A stretch of 64,000 bases of DNA from Halichondria panicea (lineage: Eukaryota; Porifera; Demospongiae; Suberitida; Halichondriidae): assembly GCF_963675165.1 (NCBI RefSeq), contig NC_087378.1:1543525-1607524 (forward strand), given 5' to 3'. This document shows, one piece after another, positions 44,665-56,400 of the stretch; the first letter of the stretch is position 1, and each line of letters opens with the position of its first letter. Below the pieces are notes generated by a model. It made no database searches. It saw only the letters and a list, made by a program, of their open reading frames with translations, and was not told where the DNA came from. The translations under genes were made by a program, and so were the position numbers.

Positions 44665-47387
44665 ATGGAGAGTGCTAATGATACAGGAGTGTACGACAAG
44701 GTAAAGGATTACTATGGACACACCATACAGACCACTGATGACCTCGCCACCAACGCCTGCACGATGGACAAGAGTGCCATGACTCGCCCCATTAGAGAGG
44801 CGACAGCTCTTATTCATCCTGAGATAATACAAAAGTGAATTCATGTTTTGTTAATGCTACAGTTGTTACTCAGTACTGTAAACAACCTAGTGTACAAGCT
44901 CCCTTATACATAACTATTCTTGTGTGTATCTTCAGGAGTGCATATTCTGGTATCCTCTATGGAAATCTTGGGCATTGTACAAGCAAATTGTTAAATAACC
45001 TGACAATGTACACAAGCCTATGTACTGTACTCATTTCAGGAACTATGGGTGTGGGGCAGTTATCCCTGAGGGGGTGAAGGGCCGTAGCATGTTGGACCTT
45101 GGCTCGGGGGCAGGGCTTGACTGTTTTGTGCTGAGTCGGCTAGTTGGGGAGGAGGGCCGTGTGGTGGGTGTGGACATGACCAAGGAACAAGTACGCTTGA
45201 GTGTTTCACATACCTGATTTTTTCAGGCATTTAGTAATACATAGCCACATGGCTGCAATGTTTTTTTTTCATGATTGCATTTCGAGTTTGTAGTTTCATT
45301 GTGTGGGTTTACCTACATGTGTGTGCATGTACTACATCGTTATGTATACTGTGATGTTTCAACTTTCTACGGCTGTGTAGTGTATAGTGCCGGTTGATGA
45401 GAATTGCATGAGCTGAAATGAATTCAATTGCTTCCTGGAAAGACATTGCTTTCACCATCCAATGAATGTATGCCGTGCATTTTAGCAATAACTAGACTTT
45501 GCTGAATGCTAGCTTCGTTATGGGTTCTCAATACATGACATTCATAATTATGTTAAGTGCTTCTGGAGATTCACTGTAATGCACGAGTTATTTCATTTAT
45601 GCTATTGCAGCTAGATGTTGCTAGGAGATACGTTGACTATCACACGGAGAAGTTTGGCTACAGTTGTCCCAACGTGGAGTTCAAAGAAGGCTACATAGAG
45701 TGTCTGGATAAAGCAGGGATAGAGAGTGAAACATTTGACTTTATTGTGTAAGTGTGTGTCCGACAATTATGGTAGATATTTGATTCCATTTGTTATTCAG
45801 GTCCAACTGTGTTGTAAACTTATCCCCAGATAAAGGAGCTGTGCTCAGAGAAGCGTATAGAGTGCTCAAAGTGAGGAATGTGGATGGTTGCATGATTCAT
45901 TTTTTTTCTTTCTCTGCTACATGCTCATTTTACTGGTGTCTCATATTTCACCTATGCATAAAAGGCTTTTATGTGTTTTTGTATTCAATCTACACAGCCC
46001 GGGGGACAAATGTACTTTAGCGACATCTACACAAACCAGGAGATGCCTCAGGCGCTAAAGGACAACTCTGTACTTTGGGGTGAGTTCATTGGTCAACACC
46101 AACCACATCAGGAGTGCATGAATATTCATTCATCACTCCTGATTACATATGCAGCCTGTGAAATATGATAATGTGATTCATTGTCTATTATGCTGCAGTG
46201 TCTTTGTGGTGCAACTATATCAGCATTCTGCTGTGTTCCCAGTGTAAATATACCCTGATTCATCAGTGATGTCATTGTTAGGCTCAGCACTATCGTGGTC
46301 TGTTATAGAGTCAACCATGAATGCCTATAGGGCAGGAGCACATAAAGACATTTCCTTGTGTGTTCCTGTCTAGTGGAATTGACACAAAGAGTGCAATTGA
46401 TACACTCAGAATTGTTCCCAACATGGTCGCGTAGGTGAAGTCTTACTTCCTAATGTATAAATAAATTTTATAAATATAATTATGCATCCTGCCTGAGACC
46501 ATACTAGTGAACACATTTTGACATACCCGCAGGAGAGTGTTTGTCTGGTGCTCTCAAGTGGACAGAGCTCGTTCAGTTGGCAATGGACATTGGATTTGCT
46601 CCACCCATTCTTGTGACGTCTGTCACTTTTACTAGCGACAATGACACAGTGTCACAGTTATTAGGTGCGTTCATTGTGATCATGCAAATCCTAATAACTG
46701 GACTGCATGCAATAAAAACATACGTTTACATCATCTTGTGTGATTTGTTATATCTGGTGAGATGATCAATGGATGCTATTTCCACATACAGCGGAAGCTG
46801 GCTCACCTGATCTCAAGTTCTGTACAGCCACTTATCGTCTGATCAAGACTTCCTGGGACAAATGCAACACTGATGACCCCATTGTGGATGTTGAGTACAA
46901 AGGTCAGCTCTACTGTTTACGTCGGCTTTATTTATATTTATTATTGGTATTGCATGACTATAATAAATACAGGAGGTATCAGTGGCCATGAGAAGAGTGT
47001 GAAGTTCTCTTACCAGGGAGAGCTATTGGTTGGTTACCATTACATTATTAGTAAATTACCAAAATTAGTTAGATTTGTACAATCATAATTATATGTATAT
47101 GCAATATGCAATCTCCCTTTTACACTCCCACATACATGCATGCATGCATACACATGCAGGCTAATACAAAGGTGCCAATGCCTGAATCCACGGCTACTCT
47201 ACTGTCCCAACTGCCCATGGATGTGTCGATTGTTGGTCCCTCCCCCTCAATCACCACTCCCTACCCCAAGATCTCCGGATACCTCACGGTTGATCCATTC
47301 AAAGTTGCTGGGGGATCAATAGAAATGACCACTCCTAAAGCTCTTAGTGGAGGTTGTTGCAGTGGACCTAAATCATGTTGCTCATGA
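44665..47387 (+). CDS. AS3MT: Arsenite methyltransferase
   Basis: Nine exons (44665–44834, 45040–45190, 45611–45747, 45801–45870, 45998–46079, 46533–46664, 46792–46902, 46973–47028, 47160–47387) give 378 aa; human AS3MT is 375. The enzyme methylates arsenite with S-adenosylmethionine in the cytosol. Signatures: VYDKVKDYYG start, NYGCGAVIPEG, SAM-binding LDLGSGAGLDCFVLSRLVG, VVGVDMTKEQ, EGYIECLDKAGI, SNCVVNLSPDKGAVLREAYR, YFSDIYTNQEMP, VLWGECLSGALKW, and C-terminal GGCCSGPKSCCS. Arsenic-binding cysteines are expected in NAC, YGCG, WGEC and near the FCTATYRL strand. In the last case the Cys sits a few residues from the usual place (vertebrate GDCRFVSATFRL). Phases are consistent throughout. Confidence 0.95.
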
Positions 47388-47793
47388 CAAACATGACTGT
47401 GTGTATTATCTATATGTATGTGAGCGCTAGTTTAAACACTGAACTATGCAACTATATTGTGTTCTTATTAGGGATTATGTGCTAATGTTTTGATAATTCG
47501 CTGTGTTTGTGTGCCAGCTATTCCTTTCTCCGACCGTTTGTTTGTTTGTCCATATGATACAATGGGAACCAGCCAATAGTTGACAAACATGTATGAGATG
47601 CATCACCATCACCACCACCGGAGATGTCATCATTGTGTTTAACATGTACATGTAGCTAAGTACACTATTGTAACACCATGCAGCCTCTAATTGGGTCCCA
47701 TGCATATTGACAAATAGTCAAAGATGATTTAAGAAATGAGCTCAAAAAGTTTACACAACAATCATGGCATGTACCAGGCACTCTATATAGCTA
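47388..47793. other. Intergenic between convergent AS3MT and FKBPL-like genes
   Basis: Shared 3' UTR space for two tail-to-tail genes. A CATCACCATCACCACCACC run lies near 47600. No gene is seen. Confidence 0.4.
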
Positions 47794-48650
47794 TCAACTA
47801 AACATTTCCTTTAGAGCGTCCCTGAATTTACTGTTATGAGCTCTGGCTTTGTCTTCAAGTTGACGTAGTAGCTTCACAATGGCCGTGTTGTTCGGCTCTA
47901 ATTCAAACACTTTCAAATAGTCTTGTTTGGCCCCATCAAAATCATTCATTGCAGCTAACGCTTGTCCTCTTCTGTACAAAGCCTTTACATCATCCACACC
48001 ACTCTCCAGAACACAATTGCAATTCTTGATCACATTAGAATATTGCTTTAACTTCAACTGACAGGCAGCCAAGTTTAGATACAGTGTCTTTTTCAGAGCA
48101 TCGCTTTCCGTTGTGTGAGAATCAATCGAAATGACATACTTGAGAGCTTTTGAGTAGTGTAGCGATGCACCATAGACGTTATTGATTTTGAACTGTTCTG
48201 TTCCAATAGCCTTGTGCTGTGATGCTAGTGTTTGTCTGTTCTGTGCTGACAGTGACCACACCTCTGGTGCTCTCACAAACGAGACAAGGTGTATGGTGTA
48301 TGAGAGTACACAGTTGTGTGGTGCTTCCCTCAACATTGGACTGGTGGCTAGGGTCGTATCCATCGTTAATGTGATGTCACACTCTTCCTCTAACTTCATT
48401 GAGCAGATCGCATCTTCAAGAGCTTGAGAAAGAGGGTCAACAGCTTCATCTGTGTGAAAATGCATAAGTAAATGTTGTTGTTGAAAAACAACACACTTCT
48501 ACCTATTATAATGGAATGGTGTCCTCTGTTGTCAAAGACATTCTCAGCTCCATCTAATGTCTGCCATTTCCCCAGTAAGTCCACCACCACGCTTGCTTGT
48601 TCGTTTGGACAATAGAGTCCCCTGCCAACTCTCAGCACCCTTTTCTCCAT
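47794..48650 (-). CDS. FKBPL-like TPR co-chaperone
   Basis: Two exons (48650–48503, 48449–47794) give 267 aa. The N-terminal part (MEKRVLRVGRGLYCPNEQAS, SIIIGR, LEEECDITL, CVLSYTIHLVSFV) has the strand pattern of an FKBP-type domain but lacks the aromatic active-site residues, as in vertebrate FKBPL. From about residue 140 there are three TPR repeats (ASQHKAIGTEQFKINNVYGA, LYLNLAACQLKLKQYSNVIK, VKALYRRGQALAAMNDFDGA), and the end RDALKEMFS mirrors the ...LRKMF end of FKBPL. FKBPL binds Hsp90 through its TPRs. The assignment relies on TPR and C-terminal similarity. The start could be extended if an upstream exon joins at the TTGCAG just before the ATG, but LHPP begins only 98 bp away. Confidence 0.78.
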
Positions 48651-48748
48651 CTGCAATTTGTGGTAATGGTGTGATAGATAGAAACCTCTCTACTCCAGAA
48701 TCAATATCAGCTTATTATTTGTCGACCCTTTTTATTAGCAATAAAACA
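48651..48748. promoter_or_regulatory. 98-bp bidirectional promoter gap
   Basis: The FKBPL-like and LHPP start codons are divergent and separated by only 98 bp, so 5' UTRs and both promoters must share this space or overlap the coding exons. No TATA box is seen. Confidence 0.45.
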
Positions 48749-50246
48749 ATGTCTGGTGGACTGCTGAACAGTAGCAGGAAGATATCTGCTCTGCTGCTGG
48801 ACATCACTGGAGTGCTGTATAACAGTGGTGAGGGAGGAGGACATGTCATTCCTGGGTCACCCCAGGCTGTAGCAAGGTACAAACAAACAATGGTATACCC
48901 TACAGTAAATCGTAGCACCTCTCGAATAATTGGGTTGACATTTCTCCCAGAATAGATGATATAGTACTGACGTCAGTATTGTATCATCTATGGTGCCATA
49001 GTCTTGCAAAATGTACGTTCTACTTCAAATAATTACTGTGTATATAGCGCATAAATAATAATTAAATCTCAATGACAGACTGAAAGAGGCTGGTTACAAG
49101 CTCAAGTTCTGCACTAACGAGACTCAGATCACCCGGAGAGCCCTGGTTGAGAAGCTGACACGGCATGGCTTCACCCTCACTGAAGAGGAGGTCTATTCTC
49201 CAGCCCCAGCTTGTGTGCAGTACCTCTTAGAGAACAATCTCAGGCCATTCCTACTTAGTGAGTTCCCAGTAGCATAAGGACTGGTACCTTGCACTTATTC
49301 TGGGCTTGTATACTACGAGCAAATACTTGTACTGCATAGGTCAATAATTTATGTCTGTCAATTGCTTGTAGCATGATCAAATGCTTGACTACAAATGCTT
49401 GTACTAATTGTAAACTAATAAACCAGCTACCAACATAATTATAATACCTGCATTGTATTTCCTTTAGTTCACCCAGACGCACGACAGGATTACGTAACTG
49501 TGGACACCACCAATCCGAATGCAGTAGTCCTTGGAGATGCCGCACATGAGTTCACTTATGACAACATGAACATTGCATTCAAGATCCTCATTTCTCAAGG
49601 AAGTCCAGGACACCTCATCTCTTTGGGGAGAGGGTGAGTACAAGGTCATGTAGCCAGCTTGCTGTTGATTGACTCTGTCCTCCAGGCGCTACTATAGAGA
49701 GGGTTCTGAATTGACTTTGGATGTCGGACCTTTCACAAAAGCATTAGAGGTTTGTTTGTGACCTGTACATGCAAGTATGTATCTTGTACAGTATAATTAT
49801 ACTACATATAGTTTGCCTCTGGGACCGAGGCCACTGTAATAGGAAAGCCAGCCCCCTCTTTCTTCAAGAGTGCCCTCTCTGATCTTAGAGTGCCTCCCGA
49901 GGAGGTATGCCTGTGAACCTTTCTAAGATGTACTGTTTCCATGTTTGTTCTCTGTATCTTCATACTGTGTCAGTGTATAATCATTGAATTTCTGGTTCTT
50001 CTCAGGCTGTGATGATTGGGGACGATGTGCTGAATGATGTGGGTGGAGCACAGGGGTGTGGGATGGCAGGAGTGCTCGTCAAAACCGGCAAATACAGGTA
50101 ACCATGCACATAATTATACTCATATCATATTCTCATTATACACCCCACCCCATAGGCCAGAGGATGAGAGACACCCTACGGTGAAGCCAGACAGAGTCGT
50201 GGACAACCTTGCTCATGCTGTGGACCTCTTGTTGAACGTTTCATAG
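48749..50246 (+). CDS. LHPP: Phospholysine phosphohistidine inorganic pyrophosphate phosphatase
   Basis: Seven exons (48749–48876, 49079–49257, 49468–49633, 49686–49749, 49812–49904, 50006–50097, 50156–50246) give exactly 270 aa, the human length. LHPP is a HAD-superfamily phosphatase that removes phosphate from histidine/lysine and pyrophosphate. HAD motif I is [13 protein letters not shown] (nucleophile Asp). Motif II includes [11 protein letters not shown]. The motif III lysine lies in [14 protein letters not shown], and motif IV is [21 protein letters not shown]-terminal [20 protein letters not shown] matches the family closely. It uses D..TGVLY where the typical HAD motif is DxDGT. All introns are short, 50–210 bp. 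Confidence 0.96.
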
Positions 50247-50471
50247 CACTGCATACTATTATAAGTGTTGCTTTTGTTTGTACTCGTACTGTAACATTTT
50301 TTTTAAGCATAATTGTTGACCAAAGAAATAACGTGTGTACGTGAAGGGTAAAATACAATGAATTTAGCTATTAGCTCTAAACAAAACAGCATTCAAATTA
50401 ATTGTTGGGGGTGCATGATTAACATGAAGGCTGTCATAAAATTGAACTGAGTCAGTTTCAAAATTTTTGGC

Positions 50472-53400
50472 TTAATACTTAAAAGCAACGAGGTAATCTG
50501 CCAATTCAATGAGCTTCTCAAAGTTGTTCACCTGGAAGTTCCCGTTGCTATAAGCAACCATATCCATGTCTGTTAGGGACTTGAGGCAATTGCGGAGAGT
50601 GTCCATCGAGCAGCTCTCAACTGTAGAGAGAAGAAAATGTTGGGTTTTCAATAGGCAAACAATAATTATGTATAATTGTAAAAAGGAAATGCACAATATA
50701 GAGGATCTGACCCCCCAATAAACACTGTATAATACCCTTTACAAAGGACAGTGCGTTCATCCTCAAAATTTACTTTTTCAACACAAAACAGTGTTCGAAT
50801 AAGGACAACGTCTTCACAAAAGACAAGTGTGATATATTTTTAATGGCCCCAAAGTGTCCTATGTTTAGAAGTGATCATGTTATAGGCTCACCATAATTGA
50901 GTACTCCTCTTTGTGTCTTCTCCACCATCTTGTCTCTCAGTTGCTTTAGAAACTCACGTTCTGAGTACCAAAAAACCAGTAACCCACAGCTACACCCCGT
51001 GCACACCCACACACCTTGTACCTCCTCGCCATCTGACAACTGACACAGAGTCACACATGTCATCCAGTAGCTCTCAGCCAACACGGCCACAATCCTACTC
51101 AGGAACGTCAAGTGACGAATACTGTCTGCACTATGGTTCACCTATGAGAAAAAAATTTTTTTTAGCGAACCACATCAAATGCATTTCAATTGCATACATA
51201 GAACTGTTTGCAGAGGAAATCATGTACGTATACAATCAGCATACTATGGTACATAACGTACATACATGCAAGCGCTTCACTATTGTACAGTACGTACTGT
51301 TAACAGCATTATATTGGTACCGTGCTTAATTACTCACATTCAAGGTGACTCCACTAGTGTACTCGACCGTGTCGTCATTGTCCATCTCTTGAGGTGTGCG
51401 TAGCACTCGCCCACCACCCACTCGCTCCGAGGGCACACTCAACAACTCAGACACAATGAACGACTCCAGAACATCGTTGAGAACACTCCACAGATCGACA
51501 CACGGCTGAAAAAATACACGGACAATAATCAGGGGAGCAAATTACGTCTGATGTAATCTTACAGGAGCAAAGATGAACTCTCTGGCTAGCAATTTGCAGA
51601 GGACCTGTGCATCTTCAAGCACCTGTAGCAAGGTTAACAATGGAGGTTGGGTATGTACCGTACAGCGGGTATATATTGAGGGTACAAATGTTCGTGGTTA
51701 TTCATCCCATTTGAGTGTATTTACCAGGGAACTATGAGCTATAGTACCGGTACATAAAGGAGGTTGGGTACGTAAAAGGCAAGTCTTTACCTCTTCCTTG
51801 TCCACTTCTAGTTTACAATTGCTGCCTCCACTCTGCAGGTCCTCTGAGATAGCACTGAGGATACTAGCAGCTGAGTAGAACGAATGATTATGTAAAATCC
51901 TTCTCGTTTATAAAATACATACACACACACACCGCACACACTCACCGATGACCCCCTCAATCATGAGCAGTGATGACACCTGATTGGCCAGATGCAGTAG
52001 AGCAAACACATCGGGCAATTCCAGTTGAGGACTGACCACCATGTCGGACTGCACAAGACCATTCTTTGGCTCCATACCTTTGTCTAGACTACTAGAGTGA
52101 GGGTTCGTGACTATCACCAGACCACCGAGGTGGTGTAGGGCATAGTGTACAGCCTCTGGGGTCTCACCAGTGAACGAGACCGCCCTATAGTTGTGGAGAG
52201 GGGTAATTGGGGAGGGTTTAGTTTGCAACCACTGACCTTCCATTGGACGCTGCTTTGTCTTCCAACCATTTGTAGCTCTCAATGAGTTCAGAGACACTCA
52301 CACCCTATAGACAAAGAGAGAGGATAATTTTGACAGCGCGTATGTGAGGCGTGCATGGTTACCTCTCTGTGTTTAAAGAGTAGGAGGAAGGCAACCATCC
52401 AGGTGGACATCAGGCTGGTACACTGAGTTATGTCTGCACAGAGGAGACTAATAATTTGGGTTTTGAGTATACCATCATCTGGAAGAGCTCCTTCTAAGCT
52501 TTCAGAAAATCGTTGAAATTGGACCATCAGAAGTCTAGTTACAGAGCCAACTTTATGCCACTTAATTTCCCTGGCTGTCCTTTAACAATTCTACATAATA
52601 TGCTCTACGGAATACGCTGTGTTGTTTGCTCACCATAGATGATGTGATGAGAGGCTGCTGTCACAAGTCGTCTGTGGCCGTGCTCCACGAGGTTCATCAC
52701 CGAGCGGGAGCGGGAGAGGCCGGACATCTCGAGGAGGGAGGAGTTAGAGACGTGTGCAGAGTGAAGGTACTCCTGTGTGAATTATGAGTGTGTGTGGTTG
52801 AATTGGGAGAGAACTCACCTGCAAGGAGAATGGTTGAGCAAAGTCGATACTGACAGAGCCGATGTTTGTGGTCAGCATGTACCACGCTCCTCGGATAGGG
52901 TCTCGGAATGTTTCAGGTTTCTTGTTCCCTCCCTGAAAATAGTAAGTACATTAACTGACCAGTCGCACGAGCCTCACCATTAGCTCGTGACGGACAAAGT
53001 TCTTCTCCAGTAGGTTGTCATAGGAGATGTTCACAGGGACCACTAAAATGTCTTCAACAATACCTGCAGGAACGAAACGGTCTGTCAATTATTAAGAATC
53101 CAATCTATCACGTATCACGTATCACGTATCACGTATCACGTATCACGTATAGTATTACCGTATGCAGGAATCAAATAATGGGATATGGGATATGGGAATG
53201 AGACGGAGATTATAGTGGTCAACTATAATATGGATTACCCTCTCGAACAGTGTCCATGAGCACAGAGAGTAGACCAGCTTTTGGAGAGTTGAGCTTCCCA
53301 CTGCGAGAACGAGAGCCCTCCAAAAAGAACTCCATGTTCTCATTCGCTAGCAAGCAACGCTCCATATACTGTGGGTAAATTAATGATAAAAAATTAATGG

Positions 53401-56400
53401 TAAACACCAACTAAATTGTCACTCAGTACCTCGTGTAAGCATTTCCTGTAAAGGATATCCTTCCCAGCTGCAGAGTCGAGCTTCCTCTTGATAAAAAAAC
53501 CACCCAGGTGACATACCATCCACCTACAGTAACAAGTAACATGATAGAGAAGAGATGTACATGTATTGCAAATGCCAATAATAATTACACGGTTTCTATG
53601 TATAGCCGCGGGTAAATGACTTCAAATACCCGCGGGCGGGCCTCGATTAGAGAATAAAGGTAACAAAGAGGGTAACAAAAGTGAAAGAGAGTTTGATCTT
53701 GAAACATGGCGGACGACACCTCGAATACGAATGCCGACGACAACGCTTCTCCCAAGCTTGATGTGATCGAGTTTGTAGAGAAAAACAGTAACCAAAGTGC
53801 TACTGTAGTGTTTGAGATAGAAGAGGAGCTTGTACAAGAATGGAGAGCACAGAAAGATGAGCTACAGAAGTTACCGCCTGAACCAAGCCCACCACCAGCA
53901 TTATCACCACCGGCTCCACCTGCACCACAGACACCATCTAACAAAAGAACCCCCAAGAGGTCGTTTACCCCAGCCTTCAAGCTACAAGTTATTAAAAGAG
54001 CTGAAGAAAACACAAATAGATCAGCTGCGAAAGAGTTCAACATTGACGACAAGATGGTGCGAGAATGGCGAAAACAGAAGGAGCGACTGGAAGCTTTACC
54101 ACCAGAAAAACTTGAGCGAAAGATGGGAAACTCTGGACTTCGACCGTTACTTCCTGAGTTAGAAAAGACGCTTGTGGAATGGATCAAAACTCAGCCGAAG
54201 CGACCAACAAATGTGCAAATTCAAGCGAAAGCTCTCGAGCTTAATGCTAATGAGGTAGCGGACTTCAAAGCCAGTCGTGGTTGGCTTGACAAATTCATGC
54301 ATCGGCACAGCCTGCATGCTCATCGATTAAGCTCCAGTGGAGGAATCCCCACAGCAAGCCCAGTGATGACAATGGATGTGGACTCAGTGATATCTCAGAT
54401 CATTCCCGGCGAAGGAGACGCAATCGATATCCAAGCTTGTTTGGACGTGGTAAATACCGAGGAGACGGCTACTAAGAGAAGGAAATACGCGCCGGTTTAC
54501 AAACTATTGGTTATCGAACATGCCGAGAAGACTTCGAACCGAGAGGCTGCCAGAGAATTCAGTGTAGACGAGAGGATGGTACGTGGTTGGAGGGGCCAAA
54601 AAGAACATATCCAGTCCTTGCCTCAAGATGACTCCCAGCCACTGATAGAGCCACCACTTGAAGTGCCGACTACTCCAATGAATGTTGTGTCTCCAGATAT
54701 CAGTGTTGTCTCCACTCCTGGGCAGTCCACACCGAACAAGAAGAGGAAGTATGATGTTGCCTTCAAACTAAAGGTGAAGTATCTGTCTAGCTTTAATTAT
54801 CTATCATGTCTGTAGAGTGTTAATTAAACGCTTGTTTACCTTAAAAATGTAAATCATGTAGACGTGGCTTTGAATGTACCAAATATGTTCTAATTTTATT
54901 CTTTGTTTGTTTTCCCTTTAGGCGGTGGAGTATGCAGAGAAGGTCTCTAACCGGGGTGCGGGGCGTCATTTCAACGTTGACGAGAAACGAGTGCGAGAAT
55001 GGCGTAAACAGAAAGAGCTCCTTGCCACATTACCACCTGGCAAAGTGCGAGTGGGAAAGTCTGGATGCCATCCCTTGCTCCCAGAGTTAGAAAAGACGCT
55101 AGTCTCCTGGATAAACGAGTCACCCGTCAAACCAACACACTCCAAGATTCAAGCCAAGGCCCTTGAGCTACATACTGGAGAGAAGCCGTTCAAAGCAAGC
55201 CGTGGCTGGCTTGAAAAGTTCCTGAATCGCCACAAAGTCGATAGCAATGACGAGGCAATTTCCACCACTTCTCCTGAGGCATCTGTAGTTCCTGATGCAA
55301 TCCAAATTACGCAAGAAGATTTTAGTGAGGTCGATATCCAAGCCTGTCTCAATTTAGCCAGGACGATTCAAGACTCTGTCAAACAAGGTGGAGGGGACGA
55401 GAATGCACTCATGATAGCCAAGAGCATCGAGGAAACTGTCAAGAAAAGCATTGCCGACTCGTTGGCAAAAAACGCACACCGAAACATTGACCTGGATCCA
55501 AACCAGATACAAAGCATTGCCGAAACCCTGATGGAAACAGTCGGAGAGACAGTGGCCCGGACTCTGGAGGCAGCACAAGTGGAGAGCATAGCCCAAACCC
55601 TTGCAGAGACGATGGACGCAAGTCAGGTGCAAAGTATCGCCGACGGTATGACGGAGACTGTGGAGGAAAGCATCGCTGAAGTGCCCACCGAGGAGATGAC
55701 CATCGAAGAAACTGTTGCCTAACTTACTTGTATTTAACGGAAACAACTATGAACTTGAAGTACTATAATATATATGTTAACTCTGAGCATTTGTTAGTAA
55801 GTATGTTATCGTCTACTAGAGAATTATTAGTATGTATGTCACTATTAACTGAGAATTTTCGTCACAACATAATTATATTACATATATACAAGAATTTGGA
55901 ATGTTGGGTATAGGCAGCCAGGAACTCCCGTGCTCCTGAAGCAGCCATGAACAACATTAATAATCAGTGAAACTAGGTATAATTATAGATGAACGTATGC
56001 CACAGTGCTTATGCCGGGTCGTCCCAGCAATCTTTCAGGTTTGGTGGGTCCCCACATCACAGAGTCTACTAGTTAGTGTGCCAGTGGTGTTCCTCACGGT
56101 ATCAGGGTAACTGCATAGAGCTAGTGGACAGGCTGTCTAAGACTGAAGTGTGTCCCCCCCCCCCTTTTTTTCAATCACTAAATCAAAACAAGAGAACCAG
56201 TTTTTTTTAGATCAGCTTAAATTCAATTGTCAATTCTCATTGATGATGTTGAAAATGATGAAGTTGAGAATAAAAAAGCACTATTGTGACTACTTGTACT
56301 TACGATACAAATGGGAGCTGAAGGTTGTCCCCGGCAGCAATACGGGGTATGTGAACTCCAAGATTGAAGAGTACAAAGGTTAGGATGATGTAATCCAAGT

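Noticed and set aside
50881-51141. GPAM exon 21 ending at the first donor (GAG|GTACAA)
   Set aside because: That donor gives the wrong phase for the next exon; using GTGTGT 12–13 bases later keeps the frame (GEEVQ|EREFLKQ).
53585-54187. 200-aa minus-strand ORF
   Set aside because: Antisense shadow of the Brinker/CENP-B array gene; Ser/Gly-rich composition arises from the complementary strand of its proline-rich linker.
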